NCBI GenBank assembly: GCA_963971575.1
Contig: OZ020618.1
Location: 8,992,501-9,056,500, forward strand
Reading direction: 5' to 3'
DNA: 64,000 nucleotides
Source: Liopterus haemorrhoidalis
Lineage: Eukaryota > Arthropoda > Insecta > Coleoptera > Dytiscidae
Made by a program: the position numbers and the translations under genes. Shown here one piece after another: positions 35,220-47,500 of the stretch; position 1 is the stretch's first letter; every line of letters begins with the position of its first letter. A model generated the notes under the pieces. It was not told the DNA's origin and searched no databases. It saw nothing but the letters and a program-made list of their open reading frames with translations.

Positions 35220-36304
35220 AAATGGGGCCTAAATTGTTTATTTTTATTTTTTTAAATATAATACGTAAAGCGAAAATCCATAATACGTCAACTCTTGCAC
35301 TCAACTGATTGTTTTTAGCAAAAACACATGTAATTTTGCTCAATCGGCGTTTGTAAGTGTTTCATTGTGAAGTCGCTTGTAGGCGACCACGGGCATTTAG
35401 ATGAAATTTGCACGTATTGTATTTTTACATCGATTTATATATAATCCACCTCGAAGTATTGGGCATTAAATGGCACTGGTTGTCTAGTTTCTTTCTATTG
35501 GGTTTATAGTGTTTTAGTTATAATAACTGTACTCACAAAATTAAACTTTTTAAAATGATCTAAATTGATTTTTTAAAGCCACCATAACGGTTTTGCTTTT
35601 TTGACAATTTGCACGACCCAGTTCAGTTAATTTACATCACTGAAAATTGTTAAGAAACATCACTTAGCGCTTCATAAGTTTTAACGGTTATTGACTTGAC
35701 GTTTCAACTGATTAAACCCGTCACGATTATATTCACTGATCACGAATTACAATTTTTCAGTGATCAAAGAACTGATTCATGATTTCGAAATATTGGTTTT
35801 TGATCGGGTTTATGATAAGTTTTATTTTTATATAAAAACATTGTCAATTAAAATCTGGTGTAGTGTATTTATGATTAGTAGTGCTTAAAAAAATAGTATT
35901 TTTCCGCCTTCTTGATTCTTTATATAATAATTCAAATTCCTAATTATTGCATCTATAAGCAATTATTTATTAATTACAGCTACCATATGCAAATACAACT
36001 TCCTGATTTCATTCTTGCAGTTTTTGATAGTGCTCTAGGGAAAGTTTCTTGCCAATAATTTTGATCTAGAACGTTTGTTACGCTCTTTTGTTCTGATTTT
36101 AATTTTTACTTTCAGTTTCAAGTAAATTTTAAAATTTATGGACTAATCTTATCAAGATAACTATTTATTATTTATTTTGGTAAAAGTAATACTTTCGAAT
36201 TAAGTGTGGAAAAAAATTTAATAACATATTTCATTTCACCGAAAGCTTAATCTTGAGTTCTTCATCTTGATCTGTTAAGTATCAACACGTTGCTATCTTT
36301 TGCA
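35220..36304. other. No gene recognised
   Basis: AT-rich without signature. Confidence 0.5.
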
Positions 36305-36497
36305 GTGGCGACGCTAGCGGGGGGTCTCCCCCCCAACTGCTCTGGCCCCCAGTTGCCCCCCCCCCCAGAATTGTTTGGAGAAAAATGTATTTTAGAAGTG
36401 AGGACTTTTTTTTAGGTCATCACTTGTATTTGGTTCCCTAATTTTACTAAAAAATTTCCTGCCCCCCCTGATTTTAAGAGCTAGCGCCGCCCCTGAA
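36305..36497 (-). mobile_element. MITE carrying the minisatellite unit, copy 1
   Basis: AGTGGCGACGCTAGCGGGG at the left and AGCTAGCGCCGCCCCT at the right. It matches the complement of 63068-63276 throughout: G/C runs, CCAGAATTGTTTGGAG, AGAAGTGAGGAC, GGTCATCACTTGTATT and TTCCTGCCCCCC. No coding sequence. Confidence 0.82.
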
Positions 36498-36597
36498 TTT
36501 TTTTACCAATAAGTGATCTTCGATTAGCTGATTTTCAGCGAACTGTTTCCAATGGCAAACAGTAAATTTTTAACGGGGTCAAAACAAAAATGGTGTA

Positions 36598-37130
36598 AGA
36601 TATAAATGTTGTTTGTAATCGTCCCTTACGATGAAGTTTTGCCTTATTGATGTGCGGAATCTTATAGGAAATCCCTCCTTTTGCTAACATGGTTACTTCT
36701 AGACAAGTTTGCAATGTTGCAATGTTAGAAAAACATTATCAAGGGTTTGTATATCTAATGCATTCTTATCATATTTTGTAGGCATTCAATCAGTTCGTCG
36801 ATTGTATTCGACTGTATATAATTGAAAAAGTCAAGATCCAATACATTAAAATCTGGACTCTTTGGCGGTTGTGTTTTAAGTCGATTTGGAACTTGCAGGT
36901 GATTGCTCTATTACCGCATAAGTGGCTTTATTGTCTTTTTCAACAGCAGCAATGTTTTGTGTGGTAACAACTGTTCTAAACAGAATGCCTGCCTCGTTCT
37001 AATTCTTTATACCAACTATAAATTCTAGCCAAAGAAGCCGCTTGTTCTCTAAAAACTGAATCTAAGCACCATGTATCGAAATGTATGTAAATTATATGGT
37101 GTTTTTCCTCTCGTCAAAATCTCATTTTGA
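36598..37130 (-). pseudogene. Mariner-like transposase, decayed copy
   Basis: The lower part (36598-36900) is ~80 percent like 8270-8640, including GTTTGTAATCGTCCCTTA, CCTCCTTTTGCTAACATGGT and the SPDFNVLDLDFFN region on the minus strand. Upstream in the minus direction (36900-37080) lies FREQAASLARIYSWYKELER and TTQNIAAVEKDN-like sequence, resembling a mariner helix-turn-helix linker. The catalytic middle is missing between the two. Confidence 0.72.
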
Positions 37131-37139
37131 ACAGTGGGT

Positions 37140-37850
37140 GCAAAATAATATGAAATTGGAATTTCTGTTATTAATTTTTTATTGATCAGATTTACTTTAT
37201 TTATTATGATTCCCCAAGTATTTCAAGGCAATAATTCTCAAATAATAAATGAAAATTATAATATTTATATATTCACATTGCTGAAATTTAATAAAAATGC
37301 ATTTAATGCAACTTAATTGCATCATAAGATCATATCTAAATAAAGCAATATAGAAATCATTTTCCGCATATTTTTTATAAATTTTCGCACGAATGATTTT
37401 GTTTCTCATGCGTGCCACAATAAACTTAAAATTATAAAAACAAAATTACGTAACAGAAATGTGTCTTCTCAAGGAACCTTGCAAAAAAATTAAATCTATG
37501 TCACCATTGCTTTGATAAAAAGGGAGCACTGAACTTACAACCATTTCATGTAATTCTTTCTGAGAAGTTGCATGTCTAGGGATGCGGTTTGCTTTTGTTA
37601 ATAAAATAATAAAAATATTATCACATTTGTTTTGAAAATAAAACATATTCTCAGCTGCAACTTTTAATATGTAAAAATCTTATGAATGTGCAATAAATGT
37701 TATATTGTAGTCGCGCTTTAAAAAATGCGCGCGTTGCGCAATATGTAGTAAGCAGAGAAGTAAAATAGAGACTTGGTATGATGCAGCTATAAATTATTGA
37801 CTGCCATAGAATTTGTTTCATTTTCGTTCGAATTTTATAGTGGTTTTTAT
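37140..37850. other. No gene recognised
   Basis: AT-rich. Two minus-strand frames (37197-37418, 37446-37646) lack family signatures. A GCGCGCGTTGCGCA palindromic stretch is at 37725-37740. Confidence 0.5.
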
Positions 37851-38803
37851 AATAGGGGATAGGCATGATTTTTTAAATTTTTTTTATTATATTCCTCTTG
37901 TTGCATATAAACATAAAAAAACAGTTTTTATTTTATTTTTTTTGTAATTTGAAGGCTTAAAAAAATTATAAATGTATGTAGCGCGCGAAAACGACGTGTG
38001 AGGTCATACCCCTTCTAACTGACGCATGACACTACTAGTTTACCGGCGTACATAGTCCGTTGTGAACTTATTTGTTTGTATAACTTTTATAGGTTATGTA
38101 AAGTTAGAGTGATTTTAATTAAAATAAAGTTTAATTCTATAAAAACAATTTATGCATGTTTACCGAATTAAATTTTATATTAAAATAGATAACTTATATT
38201 GCAGTATTTCAATTATGCCTCTAACGTTTTGTAACTTCATGTAAACAATGTAGTAAAATTCTCACATCTAAATTACATAAATATTTACATTTTACAGAGT
38301 TGCAGCGTTTGTTTACATAAAGTTATAGAATATAAAATAAAAATTACTTACAGGTCTGCTTTGACACCACGTATTTCTTCAGCACTGTAGCATTCATTAT
38401 TTTTCATATATTCCATGAACATAAATGCATCAATGTTGGATAAATTATCACTCTGAGGCCTAACAAAATCTTTATCTGCCATTTTAATAATAAATGCGTG
38501 AAAAATTGTTTAAAAACAAATACAAAACTCTCGAACAATACAATATACACACGTGTAAAGATTATGTTGTAGCTGTATCTGTGACGTGAAACCCCTATCG
38601 TTTGACGTCATACTCAGTCGTTTTTACTCGGCAACTTTCGCTCCGTGGTCGGCTTATTTCAAATTTACAATATTTTAATTCAAAAATTTGGCTATAATAT
38701 TAATTAAAATGTAATTTTTGTTTTGTTAGGTGACATAACTAACATTAACATATCAAAATAATATAGTTTTAAGGAAATACAAATTTTATGCGTATCCCCT
38801 ATT
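37851..38803 (-). mobile_element. TIR element carrying an intact first coding exon
   Basis: Ends AATAGGGGATAGGCAT (37851) and ATGCGTATCCCCTATT (38788-38803) are inverted with one mismatch. TA just outside GGGGATA...TATCCCC could be the target duplication. The minus strand holds one well-preserved coding exon (38352-38482); the rest is AT-rich. It looks like an internally deleted derivative of a gene-bearing transposon. Superfamily unknown. Confidence 0.75.
38352..38482 (-). CDS. Isolated first coding exon inside a TIR element
   Basis: ATG at 38482 opens MADKDFVRPQSDNLSNIDAF, MFMEYMKNNECYSAEEIRGV, KAD, then a GTAAGT donor after phase 2 (131 nt). There is no stop, frameshift or low-complexity bias, unlike the surrounding DNA. 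It lies centrally in the 37851-38803 TIR element, oriented inward. I do not recognise the family. The MADKDF start, acidic/aromatic helix and clean donor look like a genuine first exon of a transposon-borne or captured gene; no later exon was found in the element. Confidence 0.55.
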
Positions 38804-38911
38804 CAATTTTCATCGGTGATTTCCCCGGTTTTTAAGACCTGAAAATGAGAGTGCAAAATTTGGATGAAAACTTGGAAAGATAGCATCAGAATAGACAATC
38901 ACAACACACCA

Positions 38912-39317
38912 GGGGGGGGTTTATTCTGTAAGCTTTTCGACAATCGTTTCTACAGTATCCTGTTGAAAGTTTCGATTTTCAACACCTCATGTTGGTATTC
39001 TGTAACCCAGTGTTTCCCAACCGACGGTCCTCGAGATTTTTTTGCTGGTCCGCAAGATTTTTGCCGGTCCACAGAATTATTTTTATGTGCTGTTAAAAAC
39101 TCGGTCCTTAATCAGTTACTTAAGTAATAATTTGTTTCTTTTTTCACTAATTATATTTGATTTTTTATTTGTTTTTTTTTGTGTTTGTAATCAGTGCAAA
39201 AAAAATATAAAACCTTTGAGATACACATTACTTTACTAAACTTGCCGGTCCAGCGAATTTTTTCTAGGTAGCTTGCCGGTCTGCCATGAAAAAAGGTTGG
39301 GAAACGCTGCTGTAACT
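38912..39317. mobile_element. hAT MITE (39008-39309) in a TTCTGTAA-type remnant
   Basis: CAGTGTTTCCCAACC at 39008 and GGTTGGGAAACGCTG at 39309 are near-perfect inverted hAT ends. Flanks CTGTAACC (39000-39007) and CTGTAACT (39310-39317) give an 8-bp duplication with one change. Inside, GCCGGTC(C/T) boxes repeat. Before it, TTTATTCTGTAAGCTTTTCG resembles the termini of families B and 55582. Confidence 0.87.
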
Positions 39318-39485
39318 CATCGATAGTACACTTTTAATAGTGTTGTGTCGCTCTTGAAAAGAGACCTAGGTACGTGTCCTCTTTGAAAAGTGATATTGTT
39401 TTTGGATATTTGTACTTGTTTACATACTTTTGAATATATTTGTAGGTTAGTGTGATTTAAAATGTGTTTTATATATGGAAATATA

Positions 39486-39723
39486 TGTAAACAAATAAGG
39501 GATCTATTGTTTAAATAAAACTCAACTTGTTCACAGACTATTTTATTCTAAGTATTCACTCTTACAACGTAAGAAAACATCTGATCTCTCTATCAAATTC
39601 TACATGTGTTTTATAAAAACCAATTAGTGTAATGAGCCGTCATCATTATCGTTAATGAGTCGTTATCATTAGTGGGTCCAGATTACGGATTGCATCTTGA
39701 TAACATTTTATGGTGACGTAACA
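39486..39723 (-). repeat. LTR (downstream copy in element orientation)
   Basis: TG...CA bounded, matches 41232-41469 with only a couple of differences (for example ACAACG/ACAGCG, CTACATG/CTACGTG), so insertion is fairly recent. Confidence 0.92.
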
Positions 39724-39894
39724 GGGCTTCGTGGAAGGCTAGATGCTAACACGGCCGTCCTGCTACTGGCGTGTCCTCACGTCCTTTCTGTAGATGAATA
39801 TCTGGTAAATGATGATGTGGTAGATGTTATCAGGGGATGATCATGTAGGCCTTAGAAGTCTTCAAAAAGATTTAAGGAAAAAGAAAAGATTTAA

Positions 39895-40375
39895 GGTCCA
39901 ATATCATTGACCTTTTAAGGTCCCTGACCATTTAAGATCCCTGATCATTTAAGATCCACACCATTGACCATTTAAGATCCACACCACATTCGAGGGCCCT
40001 CATTCAATCTACATATAGACCATGGTCTTAACCTACATAGACGATACCTGACCGTTCAACTGCTCTCAACTGGCAGAGACGGTCCCTTATCGTTCAACTG
40101 GCAGAGACGATCCCTGACCATTCAACTGCTCTCAACTGGCAGGTTGGTCCCTGATCGTTCAACTACCCTCAACACGACCAGTGTGTCTTGCGGTACTCGA
40201 CAAGCTATCAATTCTCAACTCAACTATCCATCAGTTTATTTCATTACAGATTGTCTACAGTACCCAACAAGTTCAGTGACTGTCGCTTCTTCATACTCAG
40301 TGCATTCACAAAGCAAAAACGACCAGTGTGTCTTGCGGTACTCAACAAGCTCAGTGACTGTCGCTGCTACATAAT
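39895..40375. repeat. Internal tandem motifs of the LTR element
   Basis: GGTCCCTGACCATTTAAGAT-type phrases, CAACTGGCAGAGACG(G/A)TCCC phrases and GACCAGTGTGTCTTGCGGTA copies recur. One phrase shares 17 bp with the 26.9 kb minisatellite. Confidence 0.8.
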
Positions 40376-41231
40376 CAAACTAATAAAACTTCTCTTACCA
40401 TTTTACTCATGTTCTAACCATTACCTTCATATAATTTGTCCATAAACAGAATACCGCGCGTCCCTTCTGACATTTTTTTTGTATTTCTGCTTCATTAGTG
40501 GAACCATTTTATTCATCATCTTAAGATTTTCCTGCATGCAAGTTGTCTGTCCCTAAATAAAACAACGCTTGTCCATTTTGATAATTTTCATCAAAACATT
40601 TGCTATTTCGTCTTAACTGCACCTCAATCTGTTGTCAATCACTAAGTATAAAATCTATTAGGAAATAGCTTTACCAGACGTAACTAGTTCGATAGCACGA
40701 ATAATACCTGAAAAATTATAGCCTGAAAAGTGTTTCATCTAAAAACGTCGGAAAACGTTTTCAAACGTTTCGTTTTCCTTCCACGGTGGAAGTTCCACCA
40801 ATGTGTTCCACCATAATCACTTATTATTTGCAATAATTGAAACGTATCACTTGCGTTTTTCACTTTCAAACTACTATCTTAGACAAACAATATTTTCATA
40901 CCCATTTGTTCCATTTTTCCCATTCACAACCAGAAACGTTTTCGAACGTTCGCCTTCGCAAATTGATTAAATAAGTTTTTCATGAACAAAATTGCATAAT
41001 TAACTTTTGTAACTGTTCCAGCACACAAACTTAAATTCAATAATATCCGAAACAACGCAGACAGGTAATAATTTATCACATCACTATTTGTCACTTTCAT
41101 CAAATTCATAATTTAAACAAAACACTGTAAAAATGCAACAAAGCAAGATCCCCAATAAAATAACAAAATATTATTAAGACGAGCATGAATCCCATTCACT
41201 AGCAGAAACGTCGACTCGATCCCACTTCTGA

Positions 41232-41469
41232 TGTAAACAAATAAGGGATCTATTGTTTAAATAAAACTCAACTTGTTCACAGACTATTTTATTCTAAGTA
41301 TTCACTCTTACAGCGTAAGAAAACATCTGATCTCTCTATCAAATTCTACGTGTGTTTTATAAAAACCAATTAGTGTAATGAGCCGTCATCATTATCGTTA
41401 ATGAGTCGTTATCATTAGTGGGTCCAGATTACGGATTGCATCTTGATAACATTTTATGGTGACGTAACA
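41232..41469 (-). repeat. LTR (upstream copy in element orientation)
   Basis: Partner of 39486-39723. In minus orientation it precedes the primer-binding-like stretch at 41208-41231. Confidence 0.92.
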
Positions 41470-41546
41470 TATATATATTTTTGTTGCTTTTTACGTAAAA
41501 TGTTTTAGTTATGGCGTAAGAATATATATTTTATGTATTTTTAGAT

Positions 41547-41830
41547 GTACTGGGTTGTTACATAAGTCCGTTCGTTTTTCTTTTTCACCTTTTATTCAAT
41601 AAAATATATATTCTAAAAAAAAAACTTTTATTATCAAATGTTTTGTCCATTATTTTCTATCACTTTAGACAAACGCTCAAGAAATTTCATAATGCCATCT
41701 CTCCAGAAGGTTCCGTCTTTGCTCTCCAAAAATCTGTCCAGGTGAATTTAGATATCATCCACAGATGCGTGTAAAATGATTTCTTACTAACGAAGTTTTT
41801 GATGCTAGAACGCGTTTTATTTTATATTAT
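41547..41830 (-). pseudogene. Mariner transposase C-terminus with terminal repeat
   Basis: The minus strand, across a frameshift, reads HLDRFLESKDGTFWRDGIMK, FLERLSKVIENNGQNI then stops. This is the C-terminal end of a mariner transposase (FW..GI..L..R...VI...G). The adjacent GTTACATAAGTCCGTTCG is its terminal repeat next to TA. The rest of the element is missing. Confidence 0.8.
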
Positions 41831-42556
41831 TAAACCTCCTATACTTTAAATTACTGTATCTGCATGTATAATTTTAAAACGCAAGAACGATTTTAAACAA
41901 AACTGAGACTCGCATGAACTGAATCAGGAAATATTAATAATAAACATCGTATCACAATAATAAGTAGTAATTTACCATATGGCTATCTTTTTGCATTTTT
42001 ATCTAAGTAATAAAAGTGGAAATTTCTCAAGTGAAATAGTGCATTGATAAGTAATTTCATAATTTTACTTTTGCTCTGAATTCATATAAAACATATTGGA
42101 AGCATCTGTACTACTTAAAGATATTTTTTATAAACTGATTTTCTAGAAATTACCCTGTCGTTTGCTTAAGTGATTTATCTTAAGTATTACGCTCAATCAA
42201 GTTACTCTCTCATTAAGGATTTTTTAACAGTAAATTAAGGAAAATATTTAATGACAGTTTATTTTTGTACAAAGTAGATTTCTCTTAAGATTTTTTTATT
42301 GTAGCAAATTAGAGATGTTTACACTTTTTGCAAATTATGTAGAAAGTACCAAAAATAAAAATACTATCTATCTTTGCTGTTGGTGAAAAGTGGGACTTAA
42401 GGACTAAGTAAATAGGCTGATAGGCGCTAATAGCCACAGGGCTGTGTGCCAAAAATGTAACTAACTGCAAAATTGAGGAAGCTCGAGCTTTGATTACTAT
42501 ATTGAAAATTAAAAAAAGCACGATAATTATATACATAAGAGGTTGAAAGAAAACAT
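41831..42556. other. No gene recognised
   Basis: AT-rich without signature. Confidence 0.5.
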
Positions 42557-42557
42557 T

Positions 42558-43025
42558 GTTAGGGTTTTGTAGATACTGTCTGTCTTTCTGAATGTTCGGT
42601 AAAAATTGTAGCCAAACGGCTAATTCTAGAAAGTTGAAATTTGGAGAGTTGAAAGCCGAAACTTTCTGACCCGTACATAGGAAAAATACTAAAACATCTA
42701 AAAAAACATATCACCGTAAAGATATAAACAAATATGTGCTCATCGAAAAAAAAATATATATTTTTTAAATTCAGAATAGGGTATCAAATGAAAGCCCTTA
42801 GTCCGTGGATTAATGATCAAAATTTTATTTTTGCAAAATAAACTATTTTGATGCGATTTTTTTCCAGAACTGTGCAAACATTTTTTTGTCCCACACCCTG
42901 TGGCCCAGATGGTTTAAACTAAAAATCTGAAAAATTCTAAGTAATGTACATTGGTGTGAACCGGATCAGTACAACAGGAATTTTTAATCAGATTATGTTT
43001 TCGGAAAATAACGCGTTTTTTTTTT
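42558..43025 (-). repeat. Dispersed repeat D, single inverted copy
   Basis: AGGGTTTTGTAGATACTGTC at the left, then AGCCAAACGGCTAATTCTAG and the TGGTTTAAACTAAAAATCTG and GGTGTGAACCGGATCAGTAC blocks as in 10327-10600. Ends near a T run where repeat E begins. Confidence 0.8.
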
Positions 43026-43104
43026 TTTAGTTTGTTCGACGATGTACAAAAGTTATTGTTATGACTATCTGTATGTACCTCTGAAATAAAAAAAATATAT
43101 TTTT

Positions 43105-43690
43105 ACCGACCGTCAACATATATAAGGGAGGTATTGTGATCATACCGATTTTGACATTTCGAGATTTCGATGGATCTCCACGAATTGAGGTCCCTACATA
43201 ACGTTTTGACTATTTTTAGCATGATGTCTATCGGTCTGTCTGTCCGTCCGTCCGTCTGTCTGTTTGTCTGTCTGTGTACACGTGCAGAGCAAATTAGGCT
43301 AAAAGAATTTTTATGAAACTGCATATTTAAGCTTTTGACATCAATGACACGAGTTGACCAACTTTTGGTAAAAATCGGTTGACTAGAAACGGGAGTTTAC
43401 TCGTGTCGATTTTAAGATTTTTGCGAATATTTAGCAACAGAAAAATATTTCGAAAAAATGTATTCAACAAAAGTTGCTATAGATGCAATAACTAATAACT
43501 TTTATTGGACACGTTTTTTGATAAAACGAAAAATTTTGACAAATTTTTCATACTTATATGTAACGTTTCCATGGTCATGATAAATAATATCTGTTAGAAA
43601 ATATTAGGCCAAGTTATTTCTACTCTGCTGCTAGAATGTATTTTATACAAGTACTTTATGATGGCGGTCGGTCCTGTGGTGGCCACAGCT
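43105..43690 (+). repeat. Dispersed repeat E, long copy with (TCTG/TCCG)n
   Basis: Starts ATATAAGGGAGGTATTGTGA. It includes a ~45-bp TCTGTCCG microsatellite (43230-43277), CACGTGCAGAGCAAATT, the GGTTGACTAGAAACGGGAGT block, and the end GGTGGCCACAGCTGATTT. Inverse copy at 9866-10326, second direct copy at 44745-45240. Confidence 0.82.
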
Positions 43691-43699
43691 GATTTTTCT

Positions 43700-44744
43700 A
43701 ATTTCTATTATTTTTTTAACAATTTTTTTAAATTTTTGAGTGTTTAAACACAAAAACCAGTTTTCATAACCTGATTTCTAAACAGTGTTTTATTTTGTGT
43801 TTTATCAATTATGAAAAGTTTGACGAAGCATATATTATAAGTTTCTACTTTAACTATCTCTAATATTGATTACCGACGATAAATTTATTATTTGACACGC
43901 TGACCAAGTCCTATTTTAGAACAGGAAATTGGCGGAATCGAATTTGATTAATATTATTGATATATCAGTTTGCAAAAATACTTTAAACATTTAACATACG
44001 ACCACAGTTGCATCATTTACTAAAAATATGTGTTTATTTTTATAATTCTTAAAATTGACCACAGTTTTATCGAGTATTGTCCATTTTATTTGCAGTGGTG
44101 ATGAAATAAAGCTTATGCTTGTAACTGTATCTGTTACTGATAGTCGGATTTGTGCAATGAGATCGAACATATATCACAGTCTAAGTGACATGTGACTGTC
44201 TCTGGTCCAGATCTGATACAGTACGGCACACTTCCGGTATCTGGGTCTTGGTTAGCGTGTCATGTTACCCATCAAATTACATTAGTTTACATATCATTAG
44301 ATTATATCTAATTTGAATTATTAATACATAAATTGGAGACGAGGTGGTAGAGAACTTGAAATTGTAGGACGCATTAAAAGAAGGGGGAAATATTTGGGAA
44401 TAACACTAAAAGAACTGACGTTCAAATAGATCAATAACTAAATATAAATTAGTCACAAAATGAAGGGCCGGTTTCTGAAAGCTTAGTTAACTATAATCTA
44501 ATGGTCAGAAAATGGTTGCTATGGTTACTTATGGGATTGTTATATTGTAATCGAGTTTAACCAAATGGCTACGATTTTTTCGATTTTTGACCATTTTCAA
44601 TGGTTTTGGATTACTGCCTATACAAAACTTAGTAATTGGTTTATTAAAGCCCATTTTTTTTAGACTAAACAATGCACGAGAATTTTTAAAATGCAAACCG
44701 CAGATTTCTATCCCTAACCATTTTTACTTGCCCAACCTTAATAT
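43700..44744. other. No gene recognised
   Basis: AT-rich; GGGCCGGTTTCTGAAAGCTT at 44466 looks like a transposon end without a partner. Confidence 0.45.
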
Positions 44745-45900
44745 ATAAGGGGCAAGTATTGTGATCGCGAAAATTTTCGATGTCGAGATTTTGACTGATG
44801 ACCACGTTTCATGGCCCAGGGAATCCAAAAAAACTATTTTCGAAATGCCGTCCGTATATGTGTGTGTCTGTGTGTGTGTATACGCGATAACTCAAGAACG
44901 GTTCAACTTAGAGAATTCGTTCTGGTACTAAAAAATTCTCCTATTAAATGGGAAGAACCCTATTGTTTTTTATGAAGATCGGTTGACAAGAAATGGGCGT
45001 TTACTCGTGTCGATTTTAAGATTTTTGAGAATATTTAGCAACAGAAAAATATTTCGAAAAAATTTATTGAACAAAAGTTACTATAAATGCAATAACTAAT
45101 AACTTTTATTTGAGACGTTTTTTGATAAAACGAAAAATTTCGACAAATTTTTGTAAAATTATTTAAAATTTTTCCAAGTCTCAATTTTTTCATACTTACA
45201 TGTAACGTTTCCATGGTCATGATAAAAAGCCTTGACAAAATTTGTATAGAACATAATTTTATGTATTTTTGAAGATTTATCTAAATATTTTTAATTTTTT
45301 TTTTTCTAAATTAAATTTTTTTTTTAATATTTTTTTTATGGGACGGCAAGTCTAGCGGAGGTTTCCCTTCGCCACTTGTTTAGTTAAGATTTATCAAAAT
45401 TTTCAAAAAATCAAAAACATTTTTTTCTGTTTTGTTTTTTTTTTTTGTGTTTCAAAATATGGTAACAAGTTAATTAGGACCTCAACAATTCAAAAATTTC
45501 AACCGCAGGTCTTTCTCGCATTTAGTTTTTCAGATACGTCCATACGAAGATGAAAATTTCTATAAATCACTGCATATTAAAATTTGTAATAATTTTAAAA
45601 TATGCAAACTGAATAAGGCTTTAATTTTTTTCTAAACTAAATAAAGTAGGAGGAATCCAAACATTCTAACCGGAAGTCGCTGTCTCTAACCGTTTTTGAG
45701 TTGTGCTTTTTTAAATTCACAATTTTTACAAATGTAAAATATGCAAAAAAAATGTCGTAATCTCAAAATGCGTTAAAGGATTAAAGCCCCCAAAAAATTT
45801 TTAGACTAAATAAACTAGGGAGAATCCAAAAATTCTAATCGGAAGTCGCTATCTCGAACCGTTTTTGAGTTGCTTTTTTTTTTTAATTCACAAATATTGT
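44745..45900 (+). repeat. Dispersed repeat E, second copy, plus ~170-bp direct repeats
   Basis: 44745-45240 follows 43105-43690 (ATATAAGGGGCAAGTATTGT; GACAAGAAATGGGCGTTTAC; GTAACGTTTCCATGGTCATG). Then two direct copies of GGAATCCAAACATTCTAACC, GGAAGTCGCT and AACCGTTTTTGAGTTG lie at about 45650-45715 and 45818-45880. Confidence 0.75.
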
Positions 45901-46662
45901 AAATTATGCCATTAAAAAAAATTATAGAAGAAAAAAGATTTTAAAAAATACATACTTATATATTAAAGGTCCATGACCCCCAGCCTTAAAACTTGTGAGA
46001 AATATAAGAGCATCAAGTAATCAAGATGTGTATAAACTATTTAAAAACATAATTTAGCCACATCGTGGGAAAGATGGACATTATCTACCTTAATTTTAAT
46101 CTCAAAAACCTCATAAAGTTTATGAACACTAGAGACATCTATAAAATGATACTCTTAACTAAAATCTAATTAGTGTTTAAAACAGTTACAGCATTTTTAC
46201 TAATTTAAATATAATACCGCCTCATTTTAAACGTACGGTAAGTTCTCATATCATACAAGCATATTAAAACAAGAAAACTGTGCATAAAATCTACGTAATA
46301 TAATTATCTGAGAATTTTTCCTACAATGAAGCGGATTTTTCATTTGAAAAATGGTAAAGGTGGTAACCTTGCATGACCTTGGTCAGTAGGACAATAAAAT
46401 TAATTATATGCACATTCATTTGTTTTAATTACGATAGCGTTATTTTAAATACGATTGTTCGCCATTTCCGTAGTTAGAAAAATGGTCATTCAGGGATTCA
46501 TGGCCGAGTATAAAATTGTTGACACCCCATGAATGAACTTGTGTGGAAAATTTATGGACCTGTGGAAACGGACAAAGGGCCATGGAGAATCCGGATAAAT
46601 TTGGCATATGGCTGTCAAACATGGACATTGTTTAAGGGCCGAGAGTTACAGTTTTTAATAAA
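45901..46662. other. No gene recognised
   Basis: AT-rich without family signature. Confidence 0.5.
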
Positions 46663-47021
46663 CTATACTCTATCTCAGAAAGACTGATAGTAATAAAATT
46701 TATTATTTGTAAAAAGTTATTCTTTTTTCACACAGAAGCGGTCCACAAAATATGAATAGTTCGAAACGAAATATTGTTAAAAACAACCGAGTGTGCCGCA
46801 CATCTTATATGGGAATACGAAGGGTTAAATACAATAGATCATAAAAGTTTTACCCTAAAATTTTGAAGAAAAATATGGTCACAGGCGTGCTTTTAATAAA
46901 ATGATAAATAGTAATATAGAAATACACAAAACCAATTTAAACGTGTTTAAAATGTGCACGCCACTGGTAACTGCCTGACAAAAAGATGTATTACTATCAG
47001 TCTTTCTGAGATAGAGTATAG
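46663..47021. mobile_element. MITE with ~33-bp near-perfect TIRs
   Basis: CTATACTCTATCTCAGAAAG, ACTGATAGTAATA at the left is mirrored at 46989-47021. TA lies at both outer edges. Element 46664-47020, ~357 bp. TIR style and TA suggest a Tc1/mariner MITE. No coding. Confidence 0.88.
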
Positions 47022-47171
47022 CTAATAGTTATTACACATATAATTTATTATAATAATAATAATAAATTTATTAAATTCTGCCTTTCGACTTGAATTCTAC
47101 ATTATTTAGTACATTACACTATATTTTGCATATTTTCATTTAATTTCTTTCTACTGTTTTCCGCCGCTGTT

Positions 47172-47390
47172 TCATTGTTGAATGAAGGTTCTTCTCTGTG
47201 AAATTTCATTCATCCATGTCCATCCTGATCCAGTGTCTTTTAAAACTTCTTCTCGTGTTCCTCCTCTGATCGGACTGGTCGGACAATTGTGAACTAGGTG
47301 CTCGATTGTTTCCTTTTCTCTCCAATACATCCTGCATACTCTTTCTTCATTTTCTGGCCAGAATTGGTTGTCTCTCTCCTCGTTCCACAT
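47172..47390 (-). pseudogene. LINE C-terminal (zinc-knuckle) fragment
   Basis: The minus strand reads MWNEERDNQFWPENEERVCR, MYWREKETIEHLVHNCPTSP, then TGSGWTWMNEISQRR. The C.. (C replaced by Y)..E.ETIEHL...C pattern is the C-terminal CCHC region of jockey-like LINEs abundant in insects. The second Cys is missing. The upstream RT is absent. Confidence 0.75.
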
Positions 47391-47500
47391 CTAAATCTTG
47401 CTACCGTCCGTTTCTTATCTCTATTTACTTTTTCCACACACACAATTTATTTATGAAGCTAATACATTTATTGGTGATTTCCAAGTTGCAAAATGCTTTT

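Larger units (their letters stand above)
39482..41473 (-). mobile_element. Non-autonomous LTR retrotransposon
   Basis: Two ~238-bp direct repeats, 39486-39723 and 41232-41469, begin TGTAAACAAATAAGG and end GTGACGTAACA, nearly identical. TATA flanks both sides. On the minus strand each LTR has a TTATAAAA box, then AATAAAA, and the internal region starts TCAGAAGTGGGATCGAG, a primer-binding-like stretch, so the element runs on the minus strand. The 1.5-kb interior has no protease, RT or integrase. No clear polypurine tract was seen. Copia-like origin is a guess. Confidence 0.88.
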
